Source: an uncultured delta proteobacterium
GTDB lineage: Bacteria; Myxococcota_A; Polyangia; Polyangiales; JADJMO01
DNA length: 32,680 nucleotides
Direction: 5' to 3'
Assembly (NCBI GenBank): GCA_903923175.1
Contig: CAIXWQ010001208.1
Coordinates: 1 to 32,680 of the forward strand
Under the pieces are notes generated by a model that was not told where the DNA came from, did not search any database, and saw nothing but the letters and a program-made list of their open reading frames with translations. The translations under genes and the position numbers were made by a program. This document shows positions 8,129-18,075 of the stretch, piece by piece (position 1 is the stretch's first letter; each line of letters begins with the position of its first letter).

Positions 8129-8845
8129 TCACCAGTGCAGCACGGCGACCGCGTCGAGGTCGAACCCGGCCATCCCCTGCTGCGCCGGGCGGTCCGAGCG
8201 CAGATCGCGGATGCGCACGAACTTCGCCTTCTTCACGCCGATCGCCGCGAGGTCGAACCCGTCGCCGCCCGCCTTCGCGCTGCTGCCGAGGTCGACCGGG
8301 CTGTCGGGCGTCGCGAAGACGGGGCGCCACCCCGCGCAGTCGCCGTAGCTCGGCGGCCCCGATTTCGGATCGCAGGCGAACGTCGTCCAGGTGACGCCGT
8401 CCTCGCTCACCGAGACCTCGCCGAGCTCGGTGAAGACGTTCTTCGGATCGTTGGCGATCTCGAAGGCGTTCTCGAACACGATGAAGTCGGGGCCGTCGCC
8501 GTCGACGATCTCGCTCTCGAAGCCGAGCACGACCTCGCCGCCGTTGCCGAGCGACAGCACGTCGGTCGAGCCGTAGCAGCACCCGCCGCCGTGCGGTGGG
8601 CCCTGGATGATGCTCGGCAGCTGGTCCTGGCCGTAGCCGCCGCCGTCGCCGAGCGTGAACGACACGACCGTGGTCGCGTACTTCGCCGGCTGCCCGACCG
8701 GGGCGACCGTGGGGTGGCTGCCGACGTCGGCGCCGGGCAGGGGGCCGCCGTCGCTGCCGAGCCCTTGCTGGGTGGAGGTAGGATCGGCGGCGCCGCAGGC
8801 TGCGAGCGTCACGCACAGACACAACGAGAGAGCACGGGTCGGCAT
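8129..8845 (-). CDS. Cobalamin-riboswitch-controlled secreted lipoprotein
   Basis: This 238-aa lipoprotein has signal peptide MPTRALSLCLCVTLAACG with lipobox LAAC. The mature part contains GGYGQDQLPSIIQGPPHGGG, LSLGNGGEVVLGFESEIVDG, GDGPDFIVFENAFEI, EVSVSEDGVTWTTFACD and a C-terminal GFDLDAVAVLHW. From memory these motifs occur in bacterial proteins labelled only 'cell surface protein'; the biochemical role is unknown. A cobalamin riboswitch lies in its 5' leader, so expression is probably repressed when adenosylcobalamin is plentiful. The inferred job is surface capture of a cobalamin or a B12-dependent need. The ATG at 8845 is chosen because GAGG sits a few bases upstream and the signal peptide begins there. 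No TonB-dependent receptor or btu transport gene is nearby. It ends 4 bp from the convergent SEDS gene. Confidence 0.8.
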   Translation of the reverse strand: MPTRALSLCLCVTLAACGAADPTSTQQGLGSDGGPLPGADVGSHPTVAPVGQPAKYATTVVSFTLGDGGGYGQDQLPSIIQGPPHGGGCCYGSTDVLSLGNGGEVVLGFESEIVDGDGPDFIVFENAFEIANDPKNVFTELGEVSVSEDGVTWTTFACDPKSGPPSYGDCAGWRPVFATPDSPVDLGSSAKAGGDGFDLAAIGVKKAKFVRIRDLRSDRPAQQGMAGFDLDAVAVLHW

Positions 8846-8890
8846 CGATCCTCGTCGCGCCATCGCCCGGGCGCGCACAGGGGCATCGAA

Positions 8891-9070
8891 GAGGCCAGGT
8901 CTCCGGGCTTTCGGATCGTCCTTCCGTCGACTCCTTCCCAGGCTCCGAAACGCGCGACCGCAAGGACGCGCGCTCGGTGATCCCAGTGGCTATTGTCGAC
9001 GGTCGTCCCCGAATTACCGTGGCGGGCGCCGCGCCGGATTCACACCGGCTTCCCTCTTGGCGTCGAGACG
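8891..9070 (-). promoter_or_regulatory. Cobalamin (B12) riboswitch
   Basis: Read on the minus strand, the region between two divergent genes carries the ordered conserved boxes of the cobalamin riboswitch. They are AAGAGGGAAGCCGGTG followed by GAATCCGGC (9033-9058), CGCCACGGTAAT (9013-9024), the B12-box-like TAGCCACTGGGAT (8980-8992), GGGAAGGAG, and the 3' box AGCCCGGAGACCTGGCCTC (8891-8909). Order, spacing and total length (about 180 nt) fit the family. A GAGGC/GCCTC pairing between 9099-9103 and the 3' end could close P1, giving a 5' boundary nearer 9105. The aptamer ends about 45 nt before the start codon at 8845. No U-rich terminator was seen, so control is probably at translation; the 3' CCTC could pair with the GAGG ribosome-binding site. 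Confidence 0.9.
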
Positions 9071-9233
9071 ATCCGCGGGATGCGGGGCGGCGCGACGAGC
9101 CTCGACGGTCTGTGCGGCGACGCTAGCCCGGACGGGGAGGTCGCTCAAGCGCGGCGCGGAGCGAGAACCCACCGCCCGCGCGGCCGGGCGCGCGCGGCCG
9201 GCATCGCGCAACGGCTGCGTCTATCCTGGAGCG

Positions 9234-10436
<1,203 letters not shown>

Positions 10437-10457
10437 CGCTCGCCTCGAAGGGCGCGC

Positions 10458-11381
10458 TCAGCGGCGCGTCGGTCGCCGCGCGCGCCGACGCCGCAGCAGG
10501 GCCGCGCACGAGGCGATCGCGAGCGCGCCCGTGAGCGCGTACGCCCCGCTCACCGCGCCGGCGGAGGTCGAGCAGCCCGGGCCCCCCGACGACACGCCCG
10601 CGGGCGTCGCGCTCGTCCCCGCGTCGTCGCCGTTGCTGCTCGGCGGGGTCGTCGTCGCCCCCGAGCACGGGGTCGGACAGGGCACGCCGATCGTGATCGT
10701 GTCGGTGACGTAGGTCGGGCCGTTCGGCATGCGCACGCGCGCGGCGACGTGGAAGACGCCGTCGCCGTACGGGCACTTGCGCGCGAGGCCGCCGACGAAC
10801 CCGTCGTACCCGAGGTCGCCGTAGCGCCCCTCGCTCACGTCGACGGGGCTCCCGTCGACGATGAGATCGACCGCCACGAGCTCGCGGAACGCGGCGATTT
10901 CGGGCGTGTAGGCGAGGTAGACGTCGGAGTACGCGAGCCCGGTCGGCAACCCTGACTCGTCGCACGGCAGCCCCTCGGGGCGCGTGCTCGCCGAGAGCGT
11001 GCCCGCGGAGGTCGGCAGCGCACGGACGCCGGTCGCTTCGAAGGCCTGCGTGCTCGGCCCGCCGCACTCGTCGGTCCACTGCACCCTGTAGCCCTTCCCC
11101 GGAGCGAGCGGCGCCGACAGCGCGAGCACGATCTCGCCGTCGGGCTCCGGCGCCTCGAGCGTGGTGGGGATCGGTGTGCCATCGGGTGCCAGCAGCGACG
11201 GCGCGATCGGCGTTCCTCGAAACGGGATCCCGGGGGTGTTCGCCGGAAAGCGATCGGGGATCACCGGCCACGCGTGCGTGCACGGCGGCGGCGCGTCGAG
11301 CGGGGCGCTGGTCTCGGCGAGCGCGGCCGACGGCGCGAGGAGCACCGCGGCGATCAGCGCGAAGGCGAACGTGCGGGCCAT
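10458..11381 (-). CDS. Secreted protein with MYXO-CTERM sorting tail
   Basis: This 307-aa protein has an N-terminal signal peptide ending near ALAET and a C-terminal tripartite tail: GGPGCSTSAG, a hydrophobic helix, and RRRRARRPTRR. That is the layout of the myxobacterial MYXO-CTERM sorting signal, in which the conserved Cys is thought to be processed for surface anchoring. Between these lie two regions that may be Ig-like, with paired Cys (PCDESGLPTG, KCPYGDG, VPCPTPCSG), and a Gly/Ser/Thr spacer. Function is unknown. It starts 58 bp after the end of the PQQ-propeller lipoprotein gene on the same strand and may share its transcript. It converges with the beta-helix gene. Confidence 0.78.
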   Translation of the reverse strand: MARTFAFALIAAVLLAPSAALAETSAPLDAPPPCTHAWPVIPDRFPANTPGIPFRGTPIAPSLLAPDGTPIPTTLEAPEPDGEIVLALSAPLAPGKGYRVQWTDECGGPSTQAFEATGVRALPTSAGTLSASTRPEGLPCDESGLPTGLAYSDVYLAYTPEIAAFRELVAVDLIVDGSPVDVSEGRYGDLGYDGFVGGLARKCPYGDGVFHVAARVRMPNGPTYVTDTITIGVPCPTPCSGATTTPPSSNGDDAGTSATPAGVSSGGPGCSTSAGAVSGAYALTGALAIASCAALLRRRRARRPTRR

Positions 11382-11439
11382 GCCTCGCCGCTCCGCGAGG
11401 CGCGTGCCGCGCAGAGGCGCGCGCCGCGATGGCGCCGCT

Positions 11440-13155
11440 TCATTTCGCGACGAACGCGTAGAGCGCGCCGTCGCCGGCGACGAAGAGGCGGCCGTGCACC
11501 GCGATCGGCACGGTGAAGCGGCGGACGTTCCCCATGACGTCGGTCGCGCCGCCGCCGGCGAACACCACCGCGCCGGTCTCGCCGTCGAAGCCGTGCAGCC
11601 GCTTGCTCCCCTCGGCGCCGTCGGTCCACACCACGACGTCCGAAGACGCGGGGACGCCGCTGGTCGTGGTGGCGATCGGCGAGCCTTGCCCCGCGCTCGC
11701 CGCGCACCAGGCGACGCTCAACGTCGGCGGCGCGCCCACGCCGATCTTCACGCCGACCAGATCGCCCGATTGCCCCGCCGGGCAGCCGGCGGCGGTCCCC
11801 GAGTCGATGTGGAACGCGGCGAAGGTGCCCGACGCCGTGCGGTACACGGTCGCCGAGTTGATCAGCTCGGCGTTCGCGACCTTGGCGCTCGCGAGCCCCT
11901 CGCCGGTCGTGCCGTTGCCGGTGCCGAAGCCGCCGAGGTTGCTGCGATTCAGCAGGTAGGCGACGCCGTTCTTGCCGCCCGCGAGGACGAGCGCCGACGG
12001 GGTCGCGCCGGGGAGATCGAAGAGCACCGGCCCCGAGCCGCCGAGATCGACGTCGCCCGCGTCGAGGGCCTTCCAGTTGGAGGGCGTGAACCAATCGGTC
12101 GTCGCGTTCGCGAACGTCGGCCCGGCGTGGAAGCGCAGCACGGCCTCGCCCTGCGACCACGTCGTCGCGCCGAAGGTGTTGCCGGTCGCGGCGAACACGT
12201 CGGTGCCGTCGCTCGACGGCCCGCCGGGCGACCACATGCCGCCGCCGCGCGCGGCCGTCGCGAAGCCCTTGGTCATCGACGGGGCGGCGGTGGGGATGCC
12301 GAGCACCCAGCCGTGGTAGTTGCCGCAGTCGCCGTAGTGCCCGCCGTAGGTCACGTACAGCGTGCCGCCCACGAGCAGCAGCGCGCTGCGCTGGTTCTGC
12401 AGCTTGGGGTCGAACGTGCTGCCGTTCGCGGCGATCCCTGCGGTGTCGAAGGGGAAGCCCGCGCGCTCGGTGCCGTCGTCGATCGACAGGGCGTGGATCT
12501 CGTGGCGCGAGATGGTGGTCGCGGTGCCGACCGCCGCGTCGAGGTAGAGCGTGCGCGTGGCGTGATCGATCACCGGCGTCCCCGTGATGCCGAGCGGCGC
12601 GATGTTGCCGCACCCCGCGCCGGTCTGCCCGGCGGCCGTGCCGACGCTCTTCGACCAGATCGTCGTGCCGTCGGCCTCGCTCAGCGCGCGCACGTCGTTG
12701 CTCTCGGTGACGACGTAGAAGACCCCTTTGCCGCCGGGGCCGTCCTGCACGTAGAGCGGCTGCGCGTAGACGTTGCCGGTCACGGTCGCCTTGAACGTCG
12801 CGTCGAGCGACATCTTCGCGGCGGCCGCCTTGGTCAGCGTCGGCTGCAGGTACACCGCGTCGCGCGTCGCCCGCTTGCCGCGCTCGAGCACCGACTCGTC
12901 GGCGAGCACGCCGCCGTCGGCCGCGTCGGTGAGCGCGTCCGCGGGGCCCGCGTCACCCGCGTCGGCGGGCGTCGTGTCGTTCGCGCCGGTGTCGCCGAGG
13001 GTGTCCGCGGCGAGCGTGTCGGCTCCGAGCGTGTCGCCGCTCGCGTCGGCGGCGGGGGGCGTCGCGCTCGACGTCGAGCCGCAGCCCGGGGTGAGGGCGA
13101 GGGCGAGCGGCAGCGCGGCGCCGAGGACGAGCGAGATGGAGATACGGCGTCGCAT
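11440..13155 (-). CDS. PQQ-like beta-propeller lipoprotein
   Basis: This 571-aa predicted lipoprotein has signal peptide MRRRISISLVLGAALPLA and lipobox LTPGC. A linker rich in Asp, Ala and Thr follows, then a beta-propeller of the quinoprotein-like type. Blade motifs include ALSEADGTTIWSKSVG, ALSIDDGTERAGFPFD, FDGETGAVVFAGG and GDGALYAFVAK. Scattered Cys may form disulfides. Proteins of this type often act as scaffolds or sugar/cofactor binders, and no redox role is shown here. The ATG at 13155 is used because the signal peptide begins there and a purine-rich AAGGGGG precedes it; the frame stays open upstream without signal-like content. It is divergent from the GNAT gene across about 175 bp. 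Confidence 0.78.
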   Translation of the reverse strand: MRRRISISLVLGAALPLALALTPGCGSTSSATPPAADASGDTLGADTLAADTLGDTGANDTTPADAGDAGPADALTDAADGGVLADESVLERGKRATRDAVYLQPTLTKAAAAKMSLDATFKATVTGNVYAQPLYVQDGPGGKGVFYVVTESNDVRALSEADGTTIWSKSVGTAAGQTGAGCGNIAPLGITGTPVIDHATRTLYLDAAVGTATTISRHEIHALSIDDGTERAGFPFDTAGIAANGSTFDPKLQNQRSALLLVGGTLYVTYGGHYGDCGNYHGWVLGIPTAAPSMTKGFATAARGGGMWSPGGPSSDGTDVFAATGNTFGATTWSQGEAVLRFHAGPTFANATTDWFTPSNWKALDAGDVDLGGSGPVLFDLPGATPSALVLAGGKNGVAYLLNRSNLGGFGTGNGTTGEGLASAKVANAELINSATVYRTASGTFAAFHIDSGTAAGCPAGQSGDLVGVKIGVGAPPTLSVAWCAASAGQGSPIATTTSGVPASSDVVVWTDGAEGSKRLHGFDGETGAVVFAGGGATDVMGNVRRFTVPIAVHGRLFVAGDGALYAFVAK

Positions 13156-13330
13156 GGAGCCCCCTTCGTGCGTGGATCGACGGTCACCGGACCGGGTTCC
13201 GATGCGCGCGCGTACGGCAGCGTCACCGGCCGACCTCGGGCCGGGAGCGACGACCATACCGCGCCGAGGTAGATTCGACCTCACGACGTGCGCTGCGCGC
13301 GGCGTTCGCCCAGCCACCCCGCCGAGGTCC

Positions 13331-14266
13331 ATGTTCGATCTGCGCGCCTACGCACCCCACGAGGACGAAGCCGGCGTCGTCGCGCTCCACGCGCGGGCGC
13401 GCGCGCTCGATCCGCACGTCCCGCCGCTCGATCTCGAGCGCTGGCGCGCGGTCGTGGGCGGCGCGTGCTTTCGCGACGGCCTCGACTCGCGCGTGATCGA
13501 CGACGACGACGCGGTGGTCGGGCTGCTCGTGTCGGGCTGGCAGGAGGACTTCCGCGCCCCGGGCGGGCTGCGGGTGATCCGCGTGCTCGTCGACCCCGCC
13601 TACCGTCGCCGCGGGCTCGGGACGGCGCTGCTGCGCGAGGCGGTGCTGCAGGCCGAGACCGAGCAGGCGTTCGGCCTGCAGACCGACGTCGCCGGCGAGT
13701 GGCGCGCGGGCCGCGCCTTCGCGGAGGCGCACGGCTTCGAGGTGCTCGTCCGCGACTTCTTCCTCGCGCGAGACGCCTCGCCGCCCGGCGCGCCGCCGCT
13801 GCCGTCCGGGATCGCGCTGCGCGCCTACGCCGCGGGGCGCGACGAGGAGGCGTGGGCGCAGCTCGCGAACCTCACGCTCGTGCGCGACGCCGTGTTCCGC
13901 GCCGAGAGCGCGCGGTCGGTCGCGCAGCACGCGCGCGCGCCGGGGTTCGCGCTCTTCTTCGCGGAGGCGGCGGGCGCCGAGACGCCCATCGGCTTCTGCC
14001 ACGTCGAGCGGCGCGGCGAGCTCGGGCTCGTGCAGGCGCTCGGCGTGCGCGCGCCGCATGAGGGGCGCGGCGTCGGCTCGGCGCTCCTCGCGCGCAGCCT
14101 CGAGGCGCTGATCGCGGCCGGCGCGCGGCGGATCGAGCTCTGCACGGAGAGCGACAACGTGCGCGCCCAGCGGCTCTACGCCCGCCACGGGTTCGCGCTC
14201 GCCCGCGAGGCGTACACGTATCGGCGCGCGCTGGTCCCCCCCTCGGAGACCGGCGCGCGCGCCTGA
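13331..14266 (+). CDS. Tandem GNAT-family N-acetyltransferase
   Basis: This 311-aa protein has two GNAT domains. The first (about 1-145) carries the acetyl-CoA motif VLVDPAYRRRGLGTALL (86-102). The second (about 160-311) has QALGVRAPHEGRGVGSALLA and a closing C-terminal CTESDNVRAQRLYARHGF. Two complete R-x-x-G-x-G/A loops suggest both halves once bound acetyl-CoA; double-GNAT proteins such as mycothiol synthase have this layout, but nothing here identifies the substrate. The ATG at 13331 is preceded by GAGG at 13324-13327; upstream frame is open but unconserved. It converges with the biotin carboxylase gene. Confidence 0.88.
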   Translation: MFDLRAYAPHEDEAGVVALHARARALDPHVPPLDLERWRAVVGGACFRDGLDSRVIDDDDAVVGLLVSGWQEDFRAPGGLRVIRVLVDPAYRRRGLGTALLREAVLQAETEQAFGLQTDVAGEWRAGRAFAEAHGFEVLVRDFFLARDASPPGAPPLPSGIALRAYAAGRDEEAWAQLANLTLVRDAVFRAESARSVAQHARAPGFALFFAEAAGAETPIGFCHVERRGELGLVQALGVRAPHEGRGVGSALLARSLEALIAAGARRIELCTESDNVRAQRLYARHGFALAREAYTYRRALVPPSETGARA

Positions 14267-14279
14267 CGCGCCGACGCCG

Positions 14280-15674
<1,395 letters not shown>

Positions 15675-15817
15675 GTCGGCCTGATAGCGGAATGCTTCGT
15701 GTGCGAAAAGAGTTGCCGGCGCGGCGCCGACGCGAGCGGAAATTGGCCGACGTGCTGGCGTGAGACGGGCGCATCACGACCCGAGCGAGCTTGCGCGCGG
15801 CCTGGTAAGAAGGCGCC

Positions 15818-16510
15818 GTGATCGAGACCCTCACCTGCGCCCCGACCGACGATCCGAAGCGCGTGCGCGCCCCCGACGGCCGCGTGCTCGACGTCCCCGC
15901 CGGCTGGACCTTGCTCCTCCCCGGCGACGCCGGCCTCACGCGCCGCGTGAAGGCGGCCGGGCCGACCTGGACGGTGGTCGAGAAGAAGGGGCGCAAGACC
16001 TTCTCGCGCGGCGTGTGGGCCCCCGACGTGCACGTCGCGACGGCGCGCGCCGCGCTGCTCGGCGAGCGCGCGACCGACGCCTACGCGAAGAAGCGCGTGG
16101 CCGACGTGCGCAGACGCGAGGCCGCGCAGGCGACCTACGTGAGCGACTTCGAGGCCGAGGTGCGGGCGTTCCTCGGGTTCTCGCCGCTGTTCGCCGCGCT
16201 CGGCGACGCGCTCGCCAGGGCCGTCACGGCGCACGCGACGCCGGTCGGCAGCGGCACGGTGGCGCGCACCAAGCGCATCGAGATCGATCGCCGCGCCGAG
16301 GCCGCCGTGATCGCGTGGCTGCGCCACCAGACGACGGCGTACGACTCGATGTCGGTGGCGCGCGTGAAGGGGGCGCGGCGCGAGGTGCGACGCGAGCTCG
16401 CGGCGACGTCGCGCGTGCTGCTCGACAAGCACCGGCGCGATCTCGCGCACGCGCCCGAGGCGTGCCCGCTGTGCAAGGTGCTCGGCGCGAACGGCGCGAG
16501 CGCGACCTGA
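15818..16510 (+). CDS. DUF2293-like protein
   Basis: This 230-aa protein is rich in Arg and Ala and has no signal peptide. The second half resembles the DUF2293 domain as I remember it: HATPVGSGTVARTKRI, then RAEAAVIAWLRHQTTAYDSM and a basic helical region. The tail has EACPLCKVLG, a single CxxC pair. The first half has PDGRVLDVPAGWTLLLPGDAG. The function of the family is unknown to me. The GTG at 15818 is preceded by AAGAAGG, which supports it. The gene is divergent from accC and converges with a small lipoprotein gene. Confidence 0.72.
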   Translation: MIETLTCAPTDDPKRVRAPDGRVLDVPAGWTLLLPGDAGLTRRVKAAGPTWTVVEKKGRKTFSRGVWAPDVHVATARAALLGERATDAYAKKRVADVRRREAAQATYVSDFEAEVRAFLGFSPLFAALGDALARAVTAHATPVGSGTVARTKRIEIDRRAEAAVIAWLRHQTTAYDSMSVARVKGARREVRRELAATSRVLLDKHRRDLAHAPEACPLCKVLGANGASAT

Positions 16511-16525
16511 GCTCCGGCGCTGGGC

Positions 16526-17092
16526 CTACTCGCAGGCCTTCCAGCCCGCGGCGTCCTTCGCGGTCATGCGGCAGTTGAAGATCCCGACGTTCATGTAGCC
16601 GTCGCACTCGCGCACGACCTCGCCGACGCCGTCGACCGTGGAGGCGCCGATCGCGACCGCGTGCTGGCCGTATTTCGAGCACTCGTCGGCGTCGTGGCGC
16701 TTGGGGAGCGCGTTCTGCGCGATCTCCGCCACCGCGCGCGCCTTCTTGGTGAGCGGGCCGCACTTCTCGAGCTCGGCGACGGAGTGCGCGAGGCGCGAGC
16801 AGTCGCGCTGGCCGTCGTCGGGGGCGCCGACGCAGAGCTTGTCGAGCTCGGCGATCGCCGCCTTCTCGGAGGGGCGGGCGCGCAGGCGCACCGACTCGAC
16901 GGTGAAGGGCTCCTCCGACGCGCTGGCGACGGCGATGAGCCCGATCCCGCGGCCGAGGAAGCCGTCGCAGTCCTCCTGCGTGAGCTTGCGCGAGCAGGCC
17001 ACGACGCTCGCGCTCGACAGCGTGAACGCGCCGAGCACGACCGCGCGCCGAAGGGCGCTCCTGTTTCGGCTGTTCCGGATCCGCGGCTGCAT
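16526..17092 (-). CDS. Hypothetical Cys-rich lipoprotein
   Basis: This 188-aa predicted secreted protein has basic start MQPRIRNSRNRSALRR, a short hydrophobic stretch and a probable lipobox VVAC. The mature part has several cysteines (EDCDGFLGRG, KLCVGAPDDG, RDCSRL, EKCGPLTKKA, DECSKYG, RECDGYM, FNCRMTAKD), suggesting disulfides, and a helical composition. I do not recognise a family. The ATG at 17092 is chosen because the open frame upstream of it is antisense to the next gene. The two genes start about 70 bp apart on opposite strands. Confidence 0.6.
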   Translation of the reverse strand: MQPRIRNSRNRSALRRAVVLGAFTLSSASVVACSRKLTQEDCDGFLGRGIGLIAVASASEEPFTVESVRLRARPSEKAAIAELDKLCVGAPDDGQRDCSRLAHSVAELEKCGPLTKKARAVAEIAQNALPKRHDADECSKYGQHAVAIGASTVDGVGEVVRECDGYMNVGIFNCRMTAKDAAGWKACE

Positions 17093-17161
17093 CCAGACTT
17101 CATACGCCACCTCGGGCGGCGCCTCGACGCCCCCGCGCCGCCGACCTACACGACGCGGACG

Positions 17162-17425
17162 ATGGCCGACGAAAAGAGGGACTTGGGCGCGCTCGTCGAC
17201 AAGGAGATCGACGGCCTCTTCGACGACCTCGACGGGCTGCTCAAGAACGCCGACGTGCAGACCGTCGCGACCGCACGCGGGGTGAACTCGTCGATCGCGA
17301 TGCTCGTCGCCGACGGCCTGCGCGCGTACCTGCGCGGCGAGAAGGAGCGGGCCATCGAGGATCTCTCGATCGCGGTCGAGGAGATCACGCAGCGCTACAA
17401 GCAAGGGGCGAAGGGGGACGCGTGA
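17162..17425 (+). CDS. Small acidic cytoplasmic protein
   Basis: This 87-aa protein begins MADEKRDLGALVDKEIDG and appears to be helices only, with no signal peptide, membrane segment or Cys. The C-terminal half (RAYLRGEKERAIEDLSIAVE) could be a single helical hairpin of TPR type. I do not recognise a family. The ATG at 17162 lacks a strong ribosome-binding site, but composition and helical periodicity look real, and the gene fills a gap between divergent neighbours. Confidence 0.55.
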   Translation: MADEKRDLGALVDKEIDGLFDDLDGLLKNADVQTVATARGVNSSIAMLVADGLRAYLRGEKERAIEDLSIAVEEITQRYKQGAKGDA

Positions 17426-17533
17426 GGTAGCGAGCCTCGCCCCGCTGGCCCCCCGCTCCGCGAGCTGGGGAGCGAGCGCGACGAAGCGCGAGGCGCCGGC
17501 CGTCGTGGGCGCCCCTGGACTGCCCCTCTCTCG

Positions 17534-17945
17534 TCACGCCGCCGGCTCGAGCCCCGCCTTGCGGAGCGCGCCGATCAGGCGCTCGCGCCGCCCGGCCTCC
17601 GCGAACATCCGGAACACCGGCACGCGCGAGCGCGACCGCGACCCCGCGATGCGCCTCCGTCGCGCCCGGCCACCCGCGCGAGAGCCGCTGCCCGTAGCAC
17701 CAGGCCGCGTGCGCCTGCGCGGCCGTGAAGTCCGCTTCGATCTCGAGCGCCCGATCCAGGAGCGAGAGCGCTGCGGCGTTGTCCTCGGGCGTGAGCCGGT
17801 AGACATGCGGCAGCGCCCGCAGGAACAGGTCGTACGCGGCCAGGCTCGCGGGGCGCTTTCGTCGCGCCTCCTCGACCTCGACCGCGCGGATCGTCGGCTC
17901 GAGAAGGGCTCCGCGATCTGGACGGCGCACCTCGACGAGTCCGAG
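17534..17945 (-). pseudogene. Remnant of a TPR protein of the adenylate-cyclase/CadC type
   Basis: One frame encodes EPTIRAVEVEEARRKRPASL, AAYDLFLRALPHVYRLTPED, NAAALSLLDRALEIEADFTA and AAWCYGQRLSRGWPG. This is the opening of the TPR region of bacterial adenylate-cyclase or CadC-like TPR proteins. Near 17625 the coding switches frame to VPVFRMFAEAGRRERLIGAL and RKAGLEPAA before a stop at 17534, which looks like the extreme C-terminus of the same kind of protein (usually ending LRKAGLPE). The roughly 200 residues normally between them are missing, as is the N-terminal catalytic or DNA-binding domain. The sequence therefore seems to have suffered an internal deletion with frameshift and loss of its 5' part. 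Confidence 0.7.
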
Positions 17946-18075
17946 TGACTTCTCCGGCTGCCGAACGCGCGGCTGGCGAGCCGTCCTGCTCGTTCAGAGC
18001 GCTCGCCTGAGCGTTCTCCTACGCGCCGAGCGAGTGCTCCTCCGCCGTCCAGCGACCGATCTCCGCAGCTCCGGC

